Positions 51,975 to 59,999 of a DNA stretch of 64,000 bases are shown here, in pieces. The notes under the pieces are model-generated. The model ran no database searches. It worked only from the letters and a program-made list of their open reading frames with translations, and had not been told where the DNA came from. This DNA is from JAWKIW01 sp046331175 (GTDB lineage Bacteria > Actinomycetota > Acidimicrobiia > Acidimicrobiales > Acidimicrobilacustridaceae), in contig JAXLRI010000016.1 in the NCBI GenBank assembly GCA_046331175.1, positions 70,165 to 134,164 on the forward strand, in the 5' to 3' direction. A program made the position numbers and the translations under genes. Every line of letters begins with the position of its first letter. Position 1 is the stretch's first letter.

Positions 51975-52406
51975 ATGGACCGCTACCAGTACCTCCTGCT
52001 GATGGGCGGCTGCTTCCTCATCACGCTGCCCCTCGAGGTGGTCTTCGGGGCTCGGGTGTGGCGCCGGCCGGTCCGGCTGCTCACGGTGCTGGCCCCCGTG
52101 GTGGCGATCTTCTACGTGTGGGACATCGTCGCCATCGCCCGGGGCCACTGGACCTTCAGCGACCGCTTCACCACCGGCGTGGTGCTCCCGGGCGGCGTGC
52201 CCCTGGAGGAGCTGGTCTTCTTCGTCATCATCCCGGTCTGTGCGCTGCTCTCGTACGAGGCCGTGCGCAACCTGCTCGGCCACGACCTGCCGAGCTGGGT
52301 GGGCGACCGGCTGCCGTACCGCCTCGGCGGCAACCGGCGGCCGGCCTCGGCCGAGGGCGATGCCGCGCCGGATCGTGCGGCGGCCGAGCGGGCAGGGGTG
52401 GCGTGA
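51975..52406 (+). CDS. crtYc: Lycopene cyclase subunit CrtYc
   Basis: 143 residues from ATG 51975. Membrane subunit of the heterodimeric cyclase. MDRYQYLLLMGGCFLITLPL and three helices, with the conserved FYVWDIVAIARGHWTF and the PLEE motif in LPGGVPLEELVFFVIIPVCA. The tail from about 105 is polar. It overlaps crtYd by TGATG. With CrtYd it cyclises both ends of lycopene to beta-carotene; the related CrtYe/Yf make C50 rings, but no lycopene elongase is present. Confidence 0.92.
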   Translation: MDRYQYLLLMGGCFLITLPLEVVFGARVWRRPVRLLTVLAPVVAIFYVWDIVAIARGHWTFSDRFTTGVVLPGGVPLEELVFFVIIPVCALLSYEAVRNLLGHDLPSWVGDRLPYRLGGNRRPASAEGDAAPDRAAAERAGVA

Positions 52407-52792
52407 TGCCCGAGTACACCGTCGCCGCCGTGGTGGCCACCATCGTCGTGGTCGTGCTCGAGCTCACCTGGTTCCGCACCGGGATCTTCCGCAGCCGCAC
52501 CTACTGGATCACCCTCGGCATCTGCCTGTTCTTCATGGTCCTCGTCAACGGCTGGCTCACGAAGCTGTCGGCGCCGATCGTGCTCTACGACCCCGCGATG
52601 AAGACGCCGTGGCGGGTGCCGCTCGACATCCCGGTCGAGGACTACTTCTTCGGCTTCCCGCTGCTGACCCTGGCGATCATCCTGTGGATCCGCCAGGGGC
52701 GTGACGACCCGCACGAGCAGGCCGTGGCGGCGCGAGCCGACGGACGGGAGACCGCCGGCGCGCCGGCCGACGACGCGCTGGCCACCGGCTGA
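52406..52792 (+). CDS. crtYd: Lycopene cyclase subunit CrtYd
   Basis: 128 residues from ATG 52406, sharing TGATG with crtYc. MPEYTVAAVVATIVVVVLEL forms helix 1, RTYWITLGICLFFMVLVNGW helix 2, and IPVEDYFFGFPLLTLAIILW helix 3 with the PVED motif, the counterpart of PLEE in CrtYc. LYDPAMKTPWRVPLDIP precedes it. The last 30 residues are polar. It completes a split cyclase. Confidence 0.92.
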   Translation: MPEYTVAAVVATIVVVVLELTWFRTGIFRSRTYWITLGICLFFMVLVNGWLTKLSAPIVLYDPAMKTPWRVPLDIPVEDYFFGFPLLTLAIILWIRQGRDDPHEQAVAARADGRETAGAPADDALATG

Positions 52793-52878
52793 TCCACCAC
52801 CCTCGGGCACGCCGCTGGCGGCCGCGCGAGGCTGCGGGCCGTCCCGGCTCGCACACTGCCCGACCGCTGGAGGTCCCG

Positions 52879-53364
52879 ATGCCGTTCCCCCCCGACGAGG
52901 TCGCCGCCGCCGTCGCCGCCTACGTCGACCTGCGCGAGCGCATCGAGCGGGGCGAGGCGCACTGGACCGACCTCGCCGGGATCTTCACCGACGATGTCGT
53001 CTACATCGACCCGGCGTGGGGCCGGGTCGAGGGCATCGACGAGCTGCGCACCTTCCTCGACGAGTCGATGCGGGGCCTCGAGGACTGGCGCTTCCCCGTG
53101 GAGTACACGGCGATCACCGGCGACACCGTCGTCGTGAAGTGGAGCCAGATCCTGCCGGGGGCACGGGAGGACGGGACGCCCTACGTGCAGTCCGGGTACT
53201 CGACGTTGGTCTACGCCGGCGACGGGCGGTTCTCCTACGAGGAGGACCTGCTCAACATGACCCACGTGCTCGAGGACCTCGCCGCTAGCGGCTGGCGCCC
53301 GGGCGAGGGCTTCGTGATGCCGCCGACGGACCCAGTGCGCGACTTCTCCCGCCGTTCGGGCTGA
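52879..53364 (+). CDS. SnoaL/NTF2-like protein
   Basis: 161 residues from ATG 52879 (GGAGG upstream). Small alpha+beta barrel pattern: AAYVDLRERIERGEAHWTDL, IFTDDVVYIDPAWGRVEGID, ELRTFLDESMRGLEDWRFPV, then VVVKWSQILPGAREDGTPYV and HVLEDLAASGWRPGEGF. NTF2-fold proteins of this kind are enzymes or binding proteins of polyketide and steroid metabolism; no substrate can be named. Confidence 0.75.
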   Translation: MPFPPDEVAAAVAAYVDLRERIERGEAHWTDLAGIFTDDVVYIDPAWGRVEGIDELRTFLDESMRGLEDWRFPVEYTAITGDTVVVKWSQILPGAREDGTPYVQSGYSTLVYAGDGRFSYEEDLLNMTHVLEDLAASGWRPGEGFVMPPTDPVRDFSRRSG

Positions 53365-53388
53365 TCGGCGGACGGCCGTGTCGGCTGG

Positions 53389-53808
53389 TCAGGGCGCCGG
53401 ATCGTCGAGGGTGATGCCGAGGTGCACCCGGTTCGGCGCCGACTGCCGGCGCAGGGTGCCCAGCAGACCGGTCGCGAGCCCGAAGGCGCGCCAGGTGAGG
53501 CCGTACTTGCGGGCGAGCACGGCGTCGGCCCGCTCGGCCTCGGCCCCGTCGAGGATCGCGGCCGTGCCGGCAAGCTCGTCGGCGCCGGCGGCCGAACGAC
53601 CGCGCGCGTCGCAGCGCACCAGCCGGACGTGGGCGTCGTTGCGGATGCGCTTGACCTTGCCGGCGTCGCGATCGGTGACCACCACGATCGTGTCGCCGTC
53701 GACGGCGAACCACACCGGCGTGCGCACGTCGGTGCCGTCGCGCTTGGTGGTGGTGAGGGCGATGTACTGCGCTCGATCGAGCTCGGCGAGGGTGGCGGGG
53801 GCGACCAT
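53389..53808 (-). CDS. PPOX-class F420- or FMN-dependent oxidoreductase
   Basis: 139 residues from ATG 53808. Split-barrel flavin/F420 fold: LAELDRAQYIALTTTKRDGT, DVRTPVWFAVDGDTIVVVTD, AGKVKRIRNDAHVRLVRCDA. The VRTPVWFA and KVKRIRN patterns are those of the actinobacterial PPOX class, which use F420 to reduce quinones, biliverdin or similar. Substrate unknown. Starts 75 bp from the divergent dehydrogenase-like gene. Confidence 0.85.
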   Translation of the reverse strand: MVAPATLAELDRAQYIALTTTKRDGTDVRTPVWFAVDGDTIVVVTDRDAGKVKRIRNDAHVRLVRCDARGRSAAGADELAGTAAILDGAEAERADAVLARKYGLTWRAFGLATGLLGTLRRQSAPNRVHLGITLDDPAP

Positions 53809-53883
53809 CGGCCCAGTGTGGCCCCGCCGATCCGAGATCCACGAGCCCAGCGGCGCCGGATCGGGTCTGGCAGGATCGCCGCC

Positions 53884-54936
53884 ATGACCTGGCGCGTGAT
53901 CCAGTGGGGGACGGGCAACGTCGGGCGCAACGCCATCGAGGGGGTCCTGGCCCACCCCGACCTCGAGCTGGTGGGCGTCCTCGTCTACGACCCGAACAAG
54001 GCCGGCCTCGACGCCGGCGAGCTGTGCGGCATCGACCCGATCGGCGTGGTGGCCACCGACGACGTCGACGCGGTGCTGGCGCTCGACGCCGACGCCGTGG
54101 TCTACGCCCCGATGCTGCCGAACCCCGACGAGGTGCTGCGCATCGTCGCCGCCGGCAAGAACGTGGTGACCCCCACGGGCTGGTTCTACCCGGGCTCCCG
54201 CGACGTGGCCGCGCTGGAGGCGGCCTGTCGCCAGGCCGGCGTGACCCTGCACGGCACGGGCATCAACCCCGGGGGGATCACCGAGCAGCTGCCGGTGGTG
54301 CTGTCGGGCCTGTGCCGCGACATCCGCCACGTGCGGGCCGAGGAGTTCTCCGACATCCGCACCTACCAGGCCGAGTTCGTGGTGCGCGAGATCATGTTGT
54401 TCGGCAAGCCGCCCGCCGAGGCGGCGAACAGCCCGATGCTCGGCATCCTCGGCGACGGCTTCGGCCAGTCGATCGACCTGGTGGCCGACGCGCTGGGGTG
54501 GACGCTCGACGACGAGAAGCCGGCCACCATCGAGACGGCCGTCGCCACCGCCGACATCGACACGCCGGTGGGCGTCATCGAGGCGGGCACCGTCGCCGCC
54601 CAGCGCATGACGTGGCAGGGGACGGTCGGCGGCGTGCCGGTGATGACCGTGCGGGTCAACTGGCTGATGGGCACCGACCACCTCGACCCGGCCTGGGACT
54701 TCGGGCCCGAGGGCGAACGGTTCGAGATCGCCTTCGACGCCGACCCGCCGCTCGTCACCACCTTCCACGGCATGCACCCGCCGTCGCTCGACCACGACCT
54801 CGACCGCAACCCCGGCATCATCGCCACCGCCATGCACTGCGTGAACGCCATCCCCTACGTGGTGGCCGCCGAGCCCGGCATCCGCACCTACCTCGACCTG
54901 CCGATGATGCCCGGCCGCGGCGTCACCCCCGCCTGA
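53884..54936 (+). CDS. Dihydrodipicolinate-reductase-like NAD(P)-dependent dehydrogenase
   Basis: 350 residues from ATG 53884. N-terminal Rossmann fold VIQWGTGNVGRNAIEGVLAH, then ELVGVLVYDPNKAGLDAGEL and ADAVVYAPMLPNPDEVLRIV. The catalytic part contains GVTLHGTGINPGGITEQLPV and AEEFSDIRTYQ. This is the family of 2,4-diaminopentanoate and other amine dehydrogenases and many actinobacterial steroid-cluster homologues. The reaction is unknown. Followed by the hairpin and G-rich element. Confidence 0.8.
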   Translation: MTWRVIQWGTGNVGRNAIEGVLAHPDLELVGVLVYDPNKAGLDAGELCGIDPIGVVATDDVDAVLALDADAVVYAPMLPNPDEVLRIVAAGKNVVTPTGWFYPGSRDVAALEAACRQAGVTLHGTGINPGGITEQLPVVLSGLCRDIRHVRAEEFSDIRTYQAEFVVREIMLFGKPPAEAANSPMLGILGDGFGQSIDLVADALGWTLDDEKPATIETAVATADIDTPVGVIEAGTVAAQRMTWQGTVGGVPVMTVRVNWLMGTDHLDPAWDFGPEGERFEIAFDADPPLVTTFHGMHPPSLDHDLDRNPGIIATAMHCVNAIPYVVAAEPGIRTYLDLPMMPGRGVTPA

Positions 54937-54964
54937 CGCCCGCGCACGCCCGAGCCCCCGCCTC

Positions 54965-55019
54965 CCCGAACTTCCCGCGATGCTGTGGCTTGGTGCCTCA
55001 CAATCGCGGGAAGCTCGGG
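54965..55019. terminator. 17-21-17 hairpin, copy 2
   Basis: CCCGAACTTCCCGCGAT (54965-54981) pairs with ATCGCGGGAAGCTCGGG (55003-55019), one A/C mismatch, loop of 21 nt. The outer nine bases and the inner GAT equal copy 1 at 48099; the five core bases differ on both arms with pairing kept. It follows the stop of the dehydrogenase-like gene by 29 bp. Confidence 0.75.
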
Positions 55020-55057
55020 GTGGGGTGGGGGAGCTCGGGGCGGGCGGGGGGACGGGG
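55017..55057 (+). repeat. G-quadruplex-type tract after hairpin copy 2
   Basis: Seven runs of three or more G within 41 nt, the first three separated by a single T (GGGGTGGGGTGGGGG). It starts inside the right hairpin arm and ends 4 nt before the TAGGCT -10 candidate of the next gene, so it also forms the upstream part of that promoter. Confidence 0.7.
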
Positions 55058-55072
55058 TCGTAGGCTCGGGCG

Positions 55073-55537
55073 ATGGCGAGCGACGACGGGACCCCGGTGG
55101 CCTTCGACGACCCGGAGCCCATCCGGCAGGGGCTGGTGCGCCTGCGCGACGGCTGGGGCGAGGAGGTCCTCCAACTGCGGCCGGCCACCCCCGTGCTCGT
55201 GGAGAAGAAGGGCCTGTTCGGCAAGGTCAAGCAGGTCGAGGCCGAGATCACCGTGCAGGTGGTCTGGTACGGCACGCCCGAGGGCGAGGGCGGCTTCGTC
55301 ATCGGCTTCCACCACCCGCCCGGGCCGCCGCTGAGCCAGCGCGTCGTGCCGTTCCCCGAGAACGCCAAGCTGCTCGGGGAGGGTGACGAGTACGCCAGCG
55401 TCGAGCTGCCCGACGAGCTGTCGCCGGCCGCCGCGGCCCAGGTGGTCGCCTACCTGGCCGGCGTGTTCCTGGCCGCCTACGGCCAGACCGGCATGCTCAT
55501 GGACTCCCTCGACGCCCCCGGCAGCGTCGGCGACTGA
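55073..55537 (+). CDS. Conserved-looking protein of unknown function
   Basis: 154 residues from ATG 55073; TAGGCT at 55061-55066 plus 6 nt suggests a leaderless mRNA. Single compact domain with alternating strands: IRQGLVRLRDGWGEEVLQLR, PVLVEKKGLFGKVKQVEAEI, TVQVVWYGTPEGEGGFVIGF, then a helical end LSPAAAAQVVAYLAGVFLAA. No signal peptide. I do not recognise the family. It converges with the NYN-like gene with 3 nt between stops. Confidence 0.65.
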   Translation: MASDDGTPVAFDDPEPIRQGLVRLRDGWGEEVLQLRPATPVLVEKKGLFGKVKQVEAEITVQVVWYGTPEGEGGFVIGFHHPPGPPLSQRVVPFPENAKLLGEGDEYASVELPDELSPAAAAQVVAYLAGVFLAAYGQTGMLMDSLDAPGSVGD

Positions 55538-55540
55538 GCG

Positions 55541-55993
55541 TCAGCCGCGGGAGCGGCGGCGGCGGACGGGGGTGCCGGTGGCGACGACCGTGGCCTCGGT
55601 GGCGCCGTCGAGGTCGAAGACCCAGCGCACGCCCTCGCGGCGGATGCGCACGAGGCGGGCGCCGGGCACGGCCCGGTCGGTGATGGTGACCGGCGTGAGG
55701 CCCTGGGCCTTGGCCTTCTCGGCGATGCGGGCGATGAACCCCACGTGGCCGTCGCAGGCCCCGGCGGGCGCGAACACGATGCGGCGGTGGCGGATGTCTT
55801 CGTCGAGGCGCTCGCGCTCGGGCTCGGACAGGGCCCACTTCAGCGACGGGTCGCCGACCACGGCGATGGGCGTGTCGGGGGCCTGCCGGCGCAGGTCGGC
55901 CACGGCGGCGTGCAGCTGGGCGAGCGACGCCTTGGGCTGGCGCCAGCCGGCCAAGGTGTCGGCGTCCACGATGACGAGCAGCCGGTCACCCAC
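55541..55993 (-). CDS. NYN/PIN-like domain protein
   Basis: 150 residues from GTG 55993. RLLVIVDADTLAGWRQPKAS places an Asp at the end of strand 1 as in NYN/PIN nucleases; DTPIAVVGDPSLKWALSEPE and HVGFIARIAEKAKAQGLTPV, TITDRAVPGARL follow with further acidic and polar positions. NYN proteins are often RNases. The motif match is moderate and nuclease activity is inferred only. Confidence 0.5.
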   Translation of the reverse strand: MGDRLLVIVDADTLAGWRQPKASLAQLHAAVADLRRQAPDTPIAVVGDPSLKWALSEPERERLDEDIRHRRIVFAPAGACDGHVGFIARIAEKAKAQGLTPVTITDRAVPGARLVRIRREGVRWVFDLDGATEATVVATGTPVRRRRSRG

Positions 55994-56134
55994 GGCCGCC
56001 GACCCTACTGCCTCGCCGGCGGACGTCGGCCCGTCGGTCGTCGCTGCGCCCCGCCGGCCCCGACCGCTGCACCACCACGCCCCACCTTCGGTCCGGGTCC
56101 GGTGACCGGCCGAACGCCGTGAACGTCAGGCGGC

Positions 56135-57739
56135 TCAGCCGGTGAAGGCCGGGGTGACGGTGCCGGACCCGCCGGCGGTCGTCGTCGGAGCGGTGGTGCT
56201 CGTGGTGGTGGACGGCGCGGCCTGGGCCGGCCAGATGAACGCGGTGTCGGTGGCGGCCGTGGCCTCGGGGGCGGTCACCGTCGACACGACGCGGTAGGTG
56301 GCCGTCAGCTGGCCTCGGGTGAGCTCGACGACCGTGTAGCCGTTGTCGTGGGCGTTGACGTGGTGGGTGCCGGGCGTCGCCGTCAGCAGTTGCTCGTAGA
56401 TGGGCGCCAGGTTGTCGCCGAAGTCCGACGAGATCGAGGTGCCCACCAGCTCGAGGCCGATGGTGGGGCTGGTGCGGTCGGCGGCGGTGCGGGGCAGCTC
56501 GGTGATCCAGGCGGCGTGGATGTCGCCGGTGATGACCACGGGGTTGCGGATGGCGGCGAGCAGGTCGAGCAGCCGCTGCTGGGCGACGGGGTAGCCGTCC
56601 CACTGATCCCGGTTCACGCCGCCGCCGAGGACCATCGGGGCGACGATCGTCTGGTTGGCGACCACGTTCCACACCGCGGTCGACGCCCGCAGCTCGCCGT
56701 CGAGCCAGGCCTCCTGGTCGGAGCCGAGCATGGTGCGGTCGGCGGCGTACATCTCCGGGCACGGCGGGCCGACGTCGTCGCCGCACGCCTGGTCGCTTCG
56801 GTGCTGCCGGCCGTCGACCACGGCGAAGCGGACGAGGTCGCCCCAGTCGAACCGGCGGTGGATCTGGAGGTCGGGCCCGGTGGGCGACGGGAGGCGGACG
56901 GGCTGGTGCTCCCACCAGGCCTGGTAGGCGACAGCCCGGCGGGCGGCGAAGGTGGGAGCGTCGGCGGGGTCCTGCGGGACGAGGCCGGCGTAGTTGTTCT
57001 CGACCTCGTGGTCGTCCCAGGTGACGATCCACGGGAAGGCGGCGTGGCTGGCCTGCAGGTCGGCGTCGCCCTTGTAGAGGGCGTAGCGGTTCCGGTAGGC
57101 CGCCAGGGTCTTGATCTCGGGCGAGTTGTGGGGGCGGACCGGACCCTGGCTGCCGTTCTCGTAGATGTAGTCGCCGAGGAAGTGCACGACGTCGACGTCC
57201 TCGGCGGCCAGGGCGCGGTGCGCGGTGTAGTAGCCGGCCGGCCAGTTCTGGCACGAGGCGAAGGCGAAGCGCATCGAGGCCGGGCTGGCACCTTCGGCGG
57301 GGGCGGTGCGGGTGCGGCCGACGGGGCTGGTGAAGCCCGAGGCGCTGAACCGGTAGTGGAACCAGGTGTCGGGGGCGAGGCCGGTGGCGTCGACGTGGAC
57401 CGTGTGCGCGTGGTCGGGGGTGGCGATGGTTGTGCCCGAGGCGACGACCTGGGTGAAGGCGTCGTCGGTGGCCACCTCCCAGCCGACGGGCACGTCGACC
57501 GCGGGCATGCCGCCGCCGTTCAGGGGGTCGGGGGCCAGGCGGGTCCAGAGGATCACCGCGCTGGGCGTGGGGTCGCCGCTCGCCACACCCAGGGTGAACG
57601 GCGGGCCGGGGAGGACCGGATCGGCGGCGAAGGCGCCCGTGGGGGACAGGATCGTGGGTGCCGCCCAGGCGGCGGTGGCGACGGCGGCGCCGCCGGCGAG
57701 GAAGCGGCGCCGATCGAGCGCGCGCGGATGGTGGCCCAT
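56135..57739 (-). CDS. phoD: Alkaline phosphatase D, Tat-exported
   Basis: 534 residues from ATG 57739; on the minus strand TAGGAT plus 8 nt precedes the ATG, so probably leaderless. Twin-arginine signal RRRFLAGGAAVATAAWAA. The Fe(III)/Ca-dependent phosphatase/phosphodiesterase domain shows FTLGVASGDPTPSAVILWTR, MRFAFASCQNWPAGYYTAHR, VVHFLGDYIYENG, TWDDHEVENNYAG and PVVITGDIHAAWITEL: the metal-binding D, C, D, Y, D, N/H and H residues. It frees phosphate from organic esters outside the cell. A Thr/Ser-rich C-terminal tail (about 505-534) is unusual. No clear PHO box was seen. Confidence 0.94.
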   Translation of the reverse strand: MGHHPRALDRRRFLAGGAAVATAAWAAPTILSPTGAFAADPVLPGPPFTLGVASGDPTPSAVILWTRLAPDPLNGGGMPAVDVPVGWEVATDDAFTQVVASGTTIATPDHAHTVHVDATGLAPDTWFHYRFSASGFTSPVGRTRTAPAEGASPASMRFAFASCQNWPAGYYTAHRALAAEDVDVVHFLGDYIYENGSQGPVRPHNSPEIKTLAAYRNRYALYKGDADLQASHAAFPWIVTWDDHEVENNYAGLVPQDPADAPTFAARRAVAYQAWWEHQPVRLPSPTGPDLQIHRRFDWGDLVRFAVVDGRQHRSDQACGDDVGPPCPEMYAADRTMLGSDQEAWLDGELRASTAVWNVVANQTIVAPMVLGGGVNRDQWDGYPVAQQRLLDLLAAIRNPVVITGDIHAAWITELPRTAADRTSPTIGLELVGTSISSDFGDNLAPIYEQLLTATPGTHHVNAHDNGYTVVELTRGQLTATYRVVSTVTAPEATAATDTAFIWPAQAAPSTTTSTTAPTTTAGGSGTVTPAFTG

Positions 57740-57945
57740 GGCCGCCGATCCTACGGAACCACCGCGGTGCGGACCCGGCGCGCGCCCGGAGCGGCCTCCG
57801 ACCCCAGACCGCTCCTGACGGTGCGTCGGTGATTTCGCCGCCTCGCGAGCGCCGTCCTAGGGTCGTCGGTGCTCGCCGGCGTGGGCGGGCCGGTGGTGAC
57901 CGGCCGTCCCCGGCGCCCGATGCCCGCCCGACGTTGGAGGCTGCC

Positions 57946-58995
57946 GTGCGCAACCCGAAGGACTTCTTCCGCCCGCTCGCCGTGGGGGCGCCCGAACCGG
58001 TCCGGGAGATCCCGTTCCGACCGTCGCGGATGATCCACTTCTTCGACCCCTCCAACGAGAAGATGGTCGCCAAGCTGCCCGACATGGTGGGCAAGGCCGA
58101 CGTGCTGCTCGGCAACCTCGAGGACGCCATCCAGGTCGACCGCAAGGAGGCGGCCCGGGCCGGCCTCGTGCAGGTCGGCAAGGAGATCGACTTCGGCGAC
58201 ACGCAGCTGTGGACCCGGATCAACAGCCTCGACTCGCCGTGGGTGCTCGACGACCTCATCACGCTCGTGACCGAGATCGGCGACAAGCTCGACGTGATCA
58301 TGATCCCCAAGGTCGAGGGCGCCGAGGACATCCAGTACGCCGACCGCCTGATCGCCCAGCTCGAGGCCCGCGCCGGCCTGCAGCGGCCGATCCTGCTGCA
58401 CGCCATCCTCGAGACGGCCCGCGGCGTCGCCAACGTCGAGGAGATCTGCGGCGCCAGCCCGCGCATGCAGGGCCTGTCGCTCGGCCCGGCCGACCTGGCC
58501 GCCGACCGCCGCATGAAGACCACCCGCGTCGGTGGCGGCCACCCCGGCTACCTGGTGCGCCAGGACCCCGATCCCGACGACGTCGACGGCCCCCGCGCCA
58601 CCTACCAGCAGGACCTGTGGCACTACACGGTGGCCCGCATGGTCGACGCCTGCGTCGCCAACGGCGTGCTGCCGTACTACGGGCCCTTCGGTGACATCAA
58701 GGACACCGTCGCCTGCGAGGACCAGTTCCGCAACGCCTACCTGCTCGGTTGCGTGGGCGCCTGGAGCCTGCACCCGGTGCAGATCGACATCGCCAAGAAG
58801 GTGTTCTCGCCCGAGGCCAAGGACGTGGCCTGGGCCAAGCGGGTCATCGACGAGATGGGCGACGGCACCGGCGCGGTGATGATCGACGGGAAGATGCAGG
58901 ACGACGCCACGGTCAAGCAGTGCAAGGTCGTGGTCGACCTGGCGACGATGCTGGCCGCCCGCGACCCCGAGCTGGCCGACCTGTACGGGCTGTGA
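57946..58995 (+). CDS. mcl1: L-malyl-CoA / beta-methylmalyl-CoA lyase
   Basis: 349 residues from GTG 57946 behind TTGGAGG. HpcH/HpaI-type CoA lyase: MVGKADVLLGNLEDAIQVDR (Mg-binding region), IMIPKVEGAEDIQYADRLIA, ILLHAILETARGVANVEEIC (Glu), LSLGPADLAADRRMKTTRVG (Asp), and YYGPFGDIKDTVACEDQFRN, CVGAWSLHPVQIDIAKKVF. These and the length match the trifunctional Mcl of Chloroflexus and Roseobacter-type Mcl1, which split malyl-CoA to acetyl-CoA and glyoxylate. A paralogous gene follows 64 nt downstream. TAGGGT at 57858-57863 is a probable -10. Confidence 0.9.
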   Translation: MRNPKDFFRPLAVGAPEPVREIPFRPSRMIHFFDPSNEKMVAKLPDMVGKADVLLGNLEDAIQVDRKEAARAGLVQVGKEIDFGDTQLWTRINSLDSPWVLDDLITLVTEIGDKLDVIMIPKVEGAEDIQYADRLIAQLEARAGLQRPILLHAILETARGVANVEEICGASPRMQGLSLGPADLAADRRMKTTRVGGGHPGYLVRQDPDPDDVDGPRATYQQDLWHYTVARMVDACVANGVLPYYGPFGDIKDTVACEDQFRNAYLLGCVGAWSLHPVQIDIAKKVFSPEAKDVAWAKRVIDEMGDGTGAVMIDGKMQDDATVKQCKVVVDLATMLAARDPELADLYGL

Positions 58996-59059
58996 GCCGG
59001 CGGGTCGGTCCCGCCCCGGCCGCCGACGACGACACGAACGAGGACACGAGGAGCTTTCG

Positions 59060-59935
59060 ATGAGCGACACCATCCGCCCCCGCCGGTCGGTGCTGTACAT
59101 GCCGGGCGCCAACGAGCGGGCGCTCGAGAAGGCCAAGGCCCTGCCGGCCGACGCCATCATCTTCGACCTCGAGGACGCGGTGGCCCCCGACGCCAAGGCC
59201 GAGGCCCGCGAGCGCGTGTGCGCGGCAGTGGCCAGCGGTGAGTACGGCGGGCGCGAGCTCACCATCCGGGCCAACGGCCTCGACACCGAGTGGCACGCCG
59301 ACGACCTCGCCGCCATCGCCGCCGCCGGCCCGGCCGCCGTCGTCGTCCCCAAGATCAACTCCGTCGCCGACGTGCAGGCCATCGAGGCAGCGCTCGAGAA
59401 GCACGGCGCCCCCGACCACACCGCCATCTGGGCCATGGTCGAGACGCCCGTCGCCATGCTGCACGCCGAGGAGATCGCCTCGGCCTCCGAGCGGCTGGCC
59501 GTGCTGGTGATGGGCACCAACGACCTGGCCAAGGAGCTGCACGCCGAGCACGTCCCCGGCCGCCAGCCGCTGCTCACCGGCCTCGGCCTGTGCCTGCTCG
59601 CCGCCCGGGCCACCGGCAAGGTGATCCTCGACGGCGTGTACAACGACATCAAGGACGAGGACGGCTTCCGCGCCGAGTGCGTCCAGGGCCGCCAGATGGG
59701 CTTCGACGGCAAGACGCTGATCCACCCCAGCCAGCTCGAGCCGTGCAACGAGGTCTTCGCGCCGAGCGAGGACGAGGTGGCCCAGTCGCGCAAGATCATC
59801 GCCGCCTTCGAGGAGGCCACCGCCGAGGGCCGGGGCGTCGTCACCGTCGACGGCCGGATGATCGAGAACCTCCACGTCGACAACGCCCGCCGCGTGCTCG
59901 CCGTCCACGAGGCCATCGCCGCCCTGCAGCCCTGA
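59060..59935 (+). CDS. CitE-like CoA ester lyase / (3S)-malyl-CoA thioesterase
   Basis: 291 residues from ATG 59060. HpcH/HpaI family, CitE branch: RRSVLYMPGANERALEKAKA, ADAIIFDLEDAVAPDAKAEA, TIRANGLDTEWHADDLAAIA, VVPKINSVADVQAIEAALEK, AMVETPVAMLHAEEIASASE, LVMGTNDLAKELHAEHVPGR, LDGVYNDIKDEDGFRAECVQ and MGFDGKTLIHPSQLEPCNEV. In alphaproteobacteria a second malyl-CoA lyase paralogue (Mcl2) is a malyl-CoA thioesterase, releasing malate. Its pairing with mcl1 here suggests the same two-step job; citramalyl-CoA lyase is an alternative. Confidence 0.85.
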   Translation: MSDTIRPRRSVLYMPGANERALEKAKALPADAIIFDLEDAVAPDAKAEARERVCAAVASGEYGGRELTIRANGLDTEWHADDLAAIAAAGPAAVVVPKINSVADVQAIEAALEKHGAPDHTAIWAMVETPVAMLHAEEIASASERLAVLVMGTNDLAKELHAEHVPGRQPLLTGLGLCLLAARATGKVILDGVYNDIKDEDGFRAECVQGRQMGFDGKTLIHPSQLEPCNEVFAPSEDEVAQSRKIIAAFEEATAEGRGVVTVDGRMIENLHVDNARRVLAVHEAIAALQP

Positions 59936-59999
59936 GTCGCCGATCGCGCCCTTGCCGGGTGACGGCGGGGCGTCGGCCAGCCGCTACGGTCCTCGCCCG

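Noticed and set aside
51975..52792. CrtYe/CrtYf C50 epsilon-cyclase pair
   Set aside because: No lycopene elongase (CrtEb/LbtBC type) lies in the cluster, so a C40 beta-cyclase is the simpler call.
57740..57945. PHO box upstream of phoD
   Set aside because: No GTTCACC-type direct repeats were seen; only -10-like hexamers for both directions.
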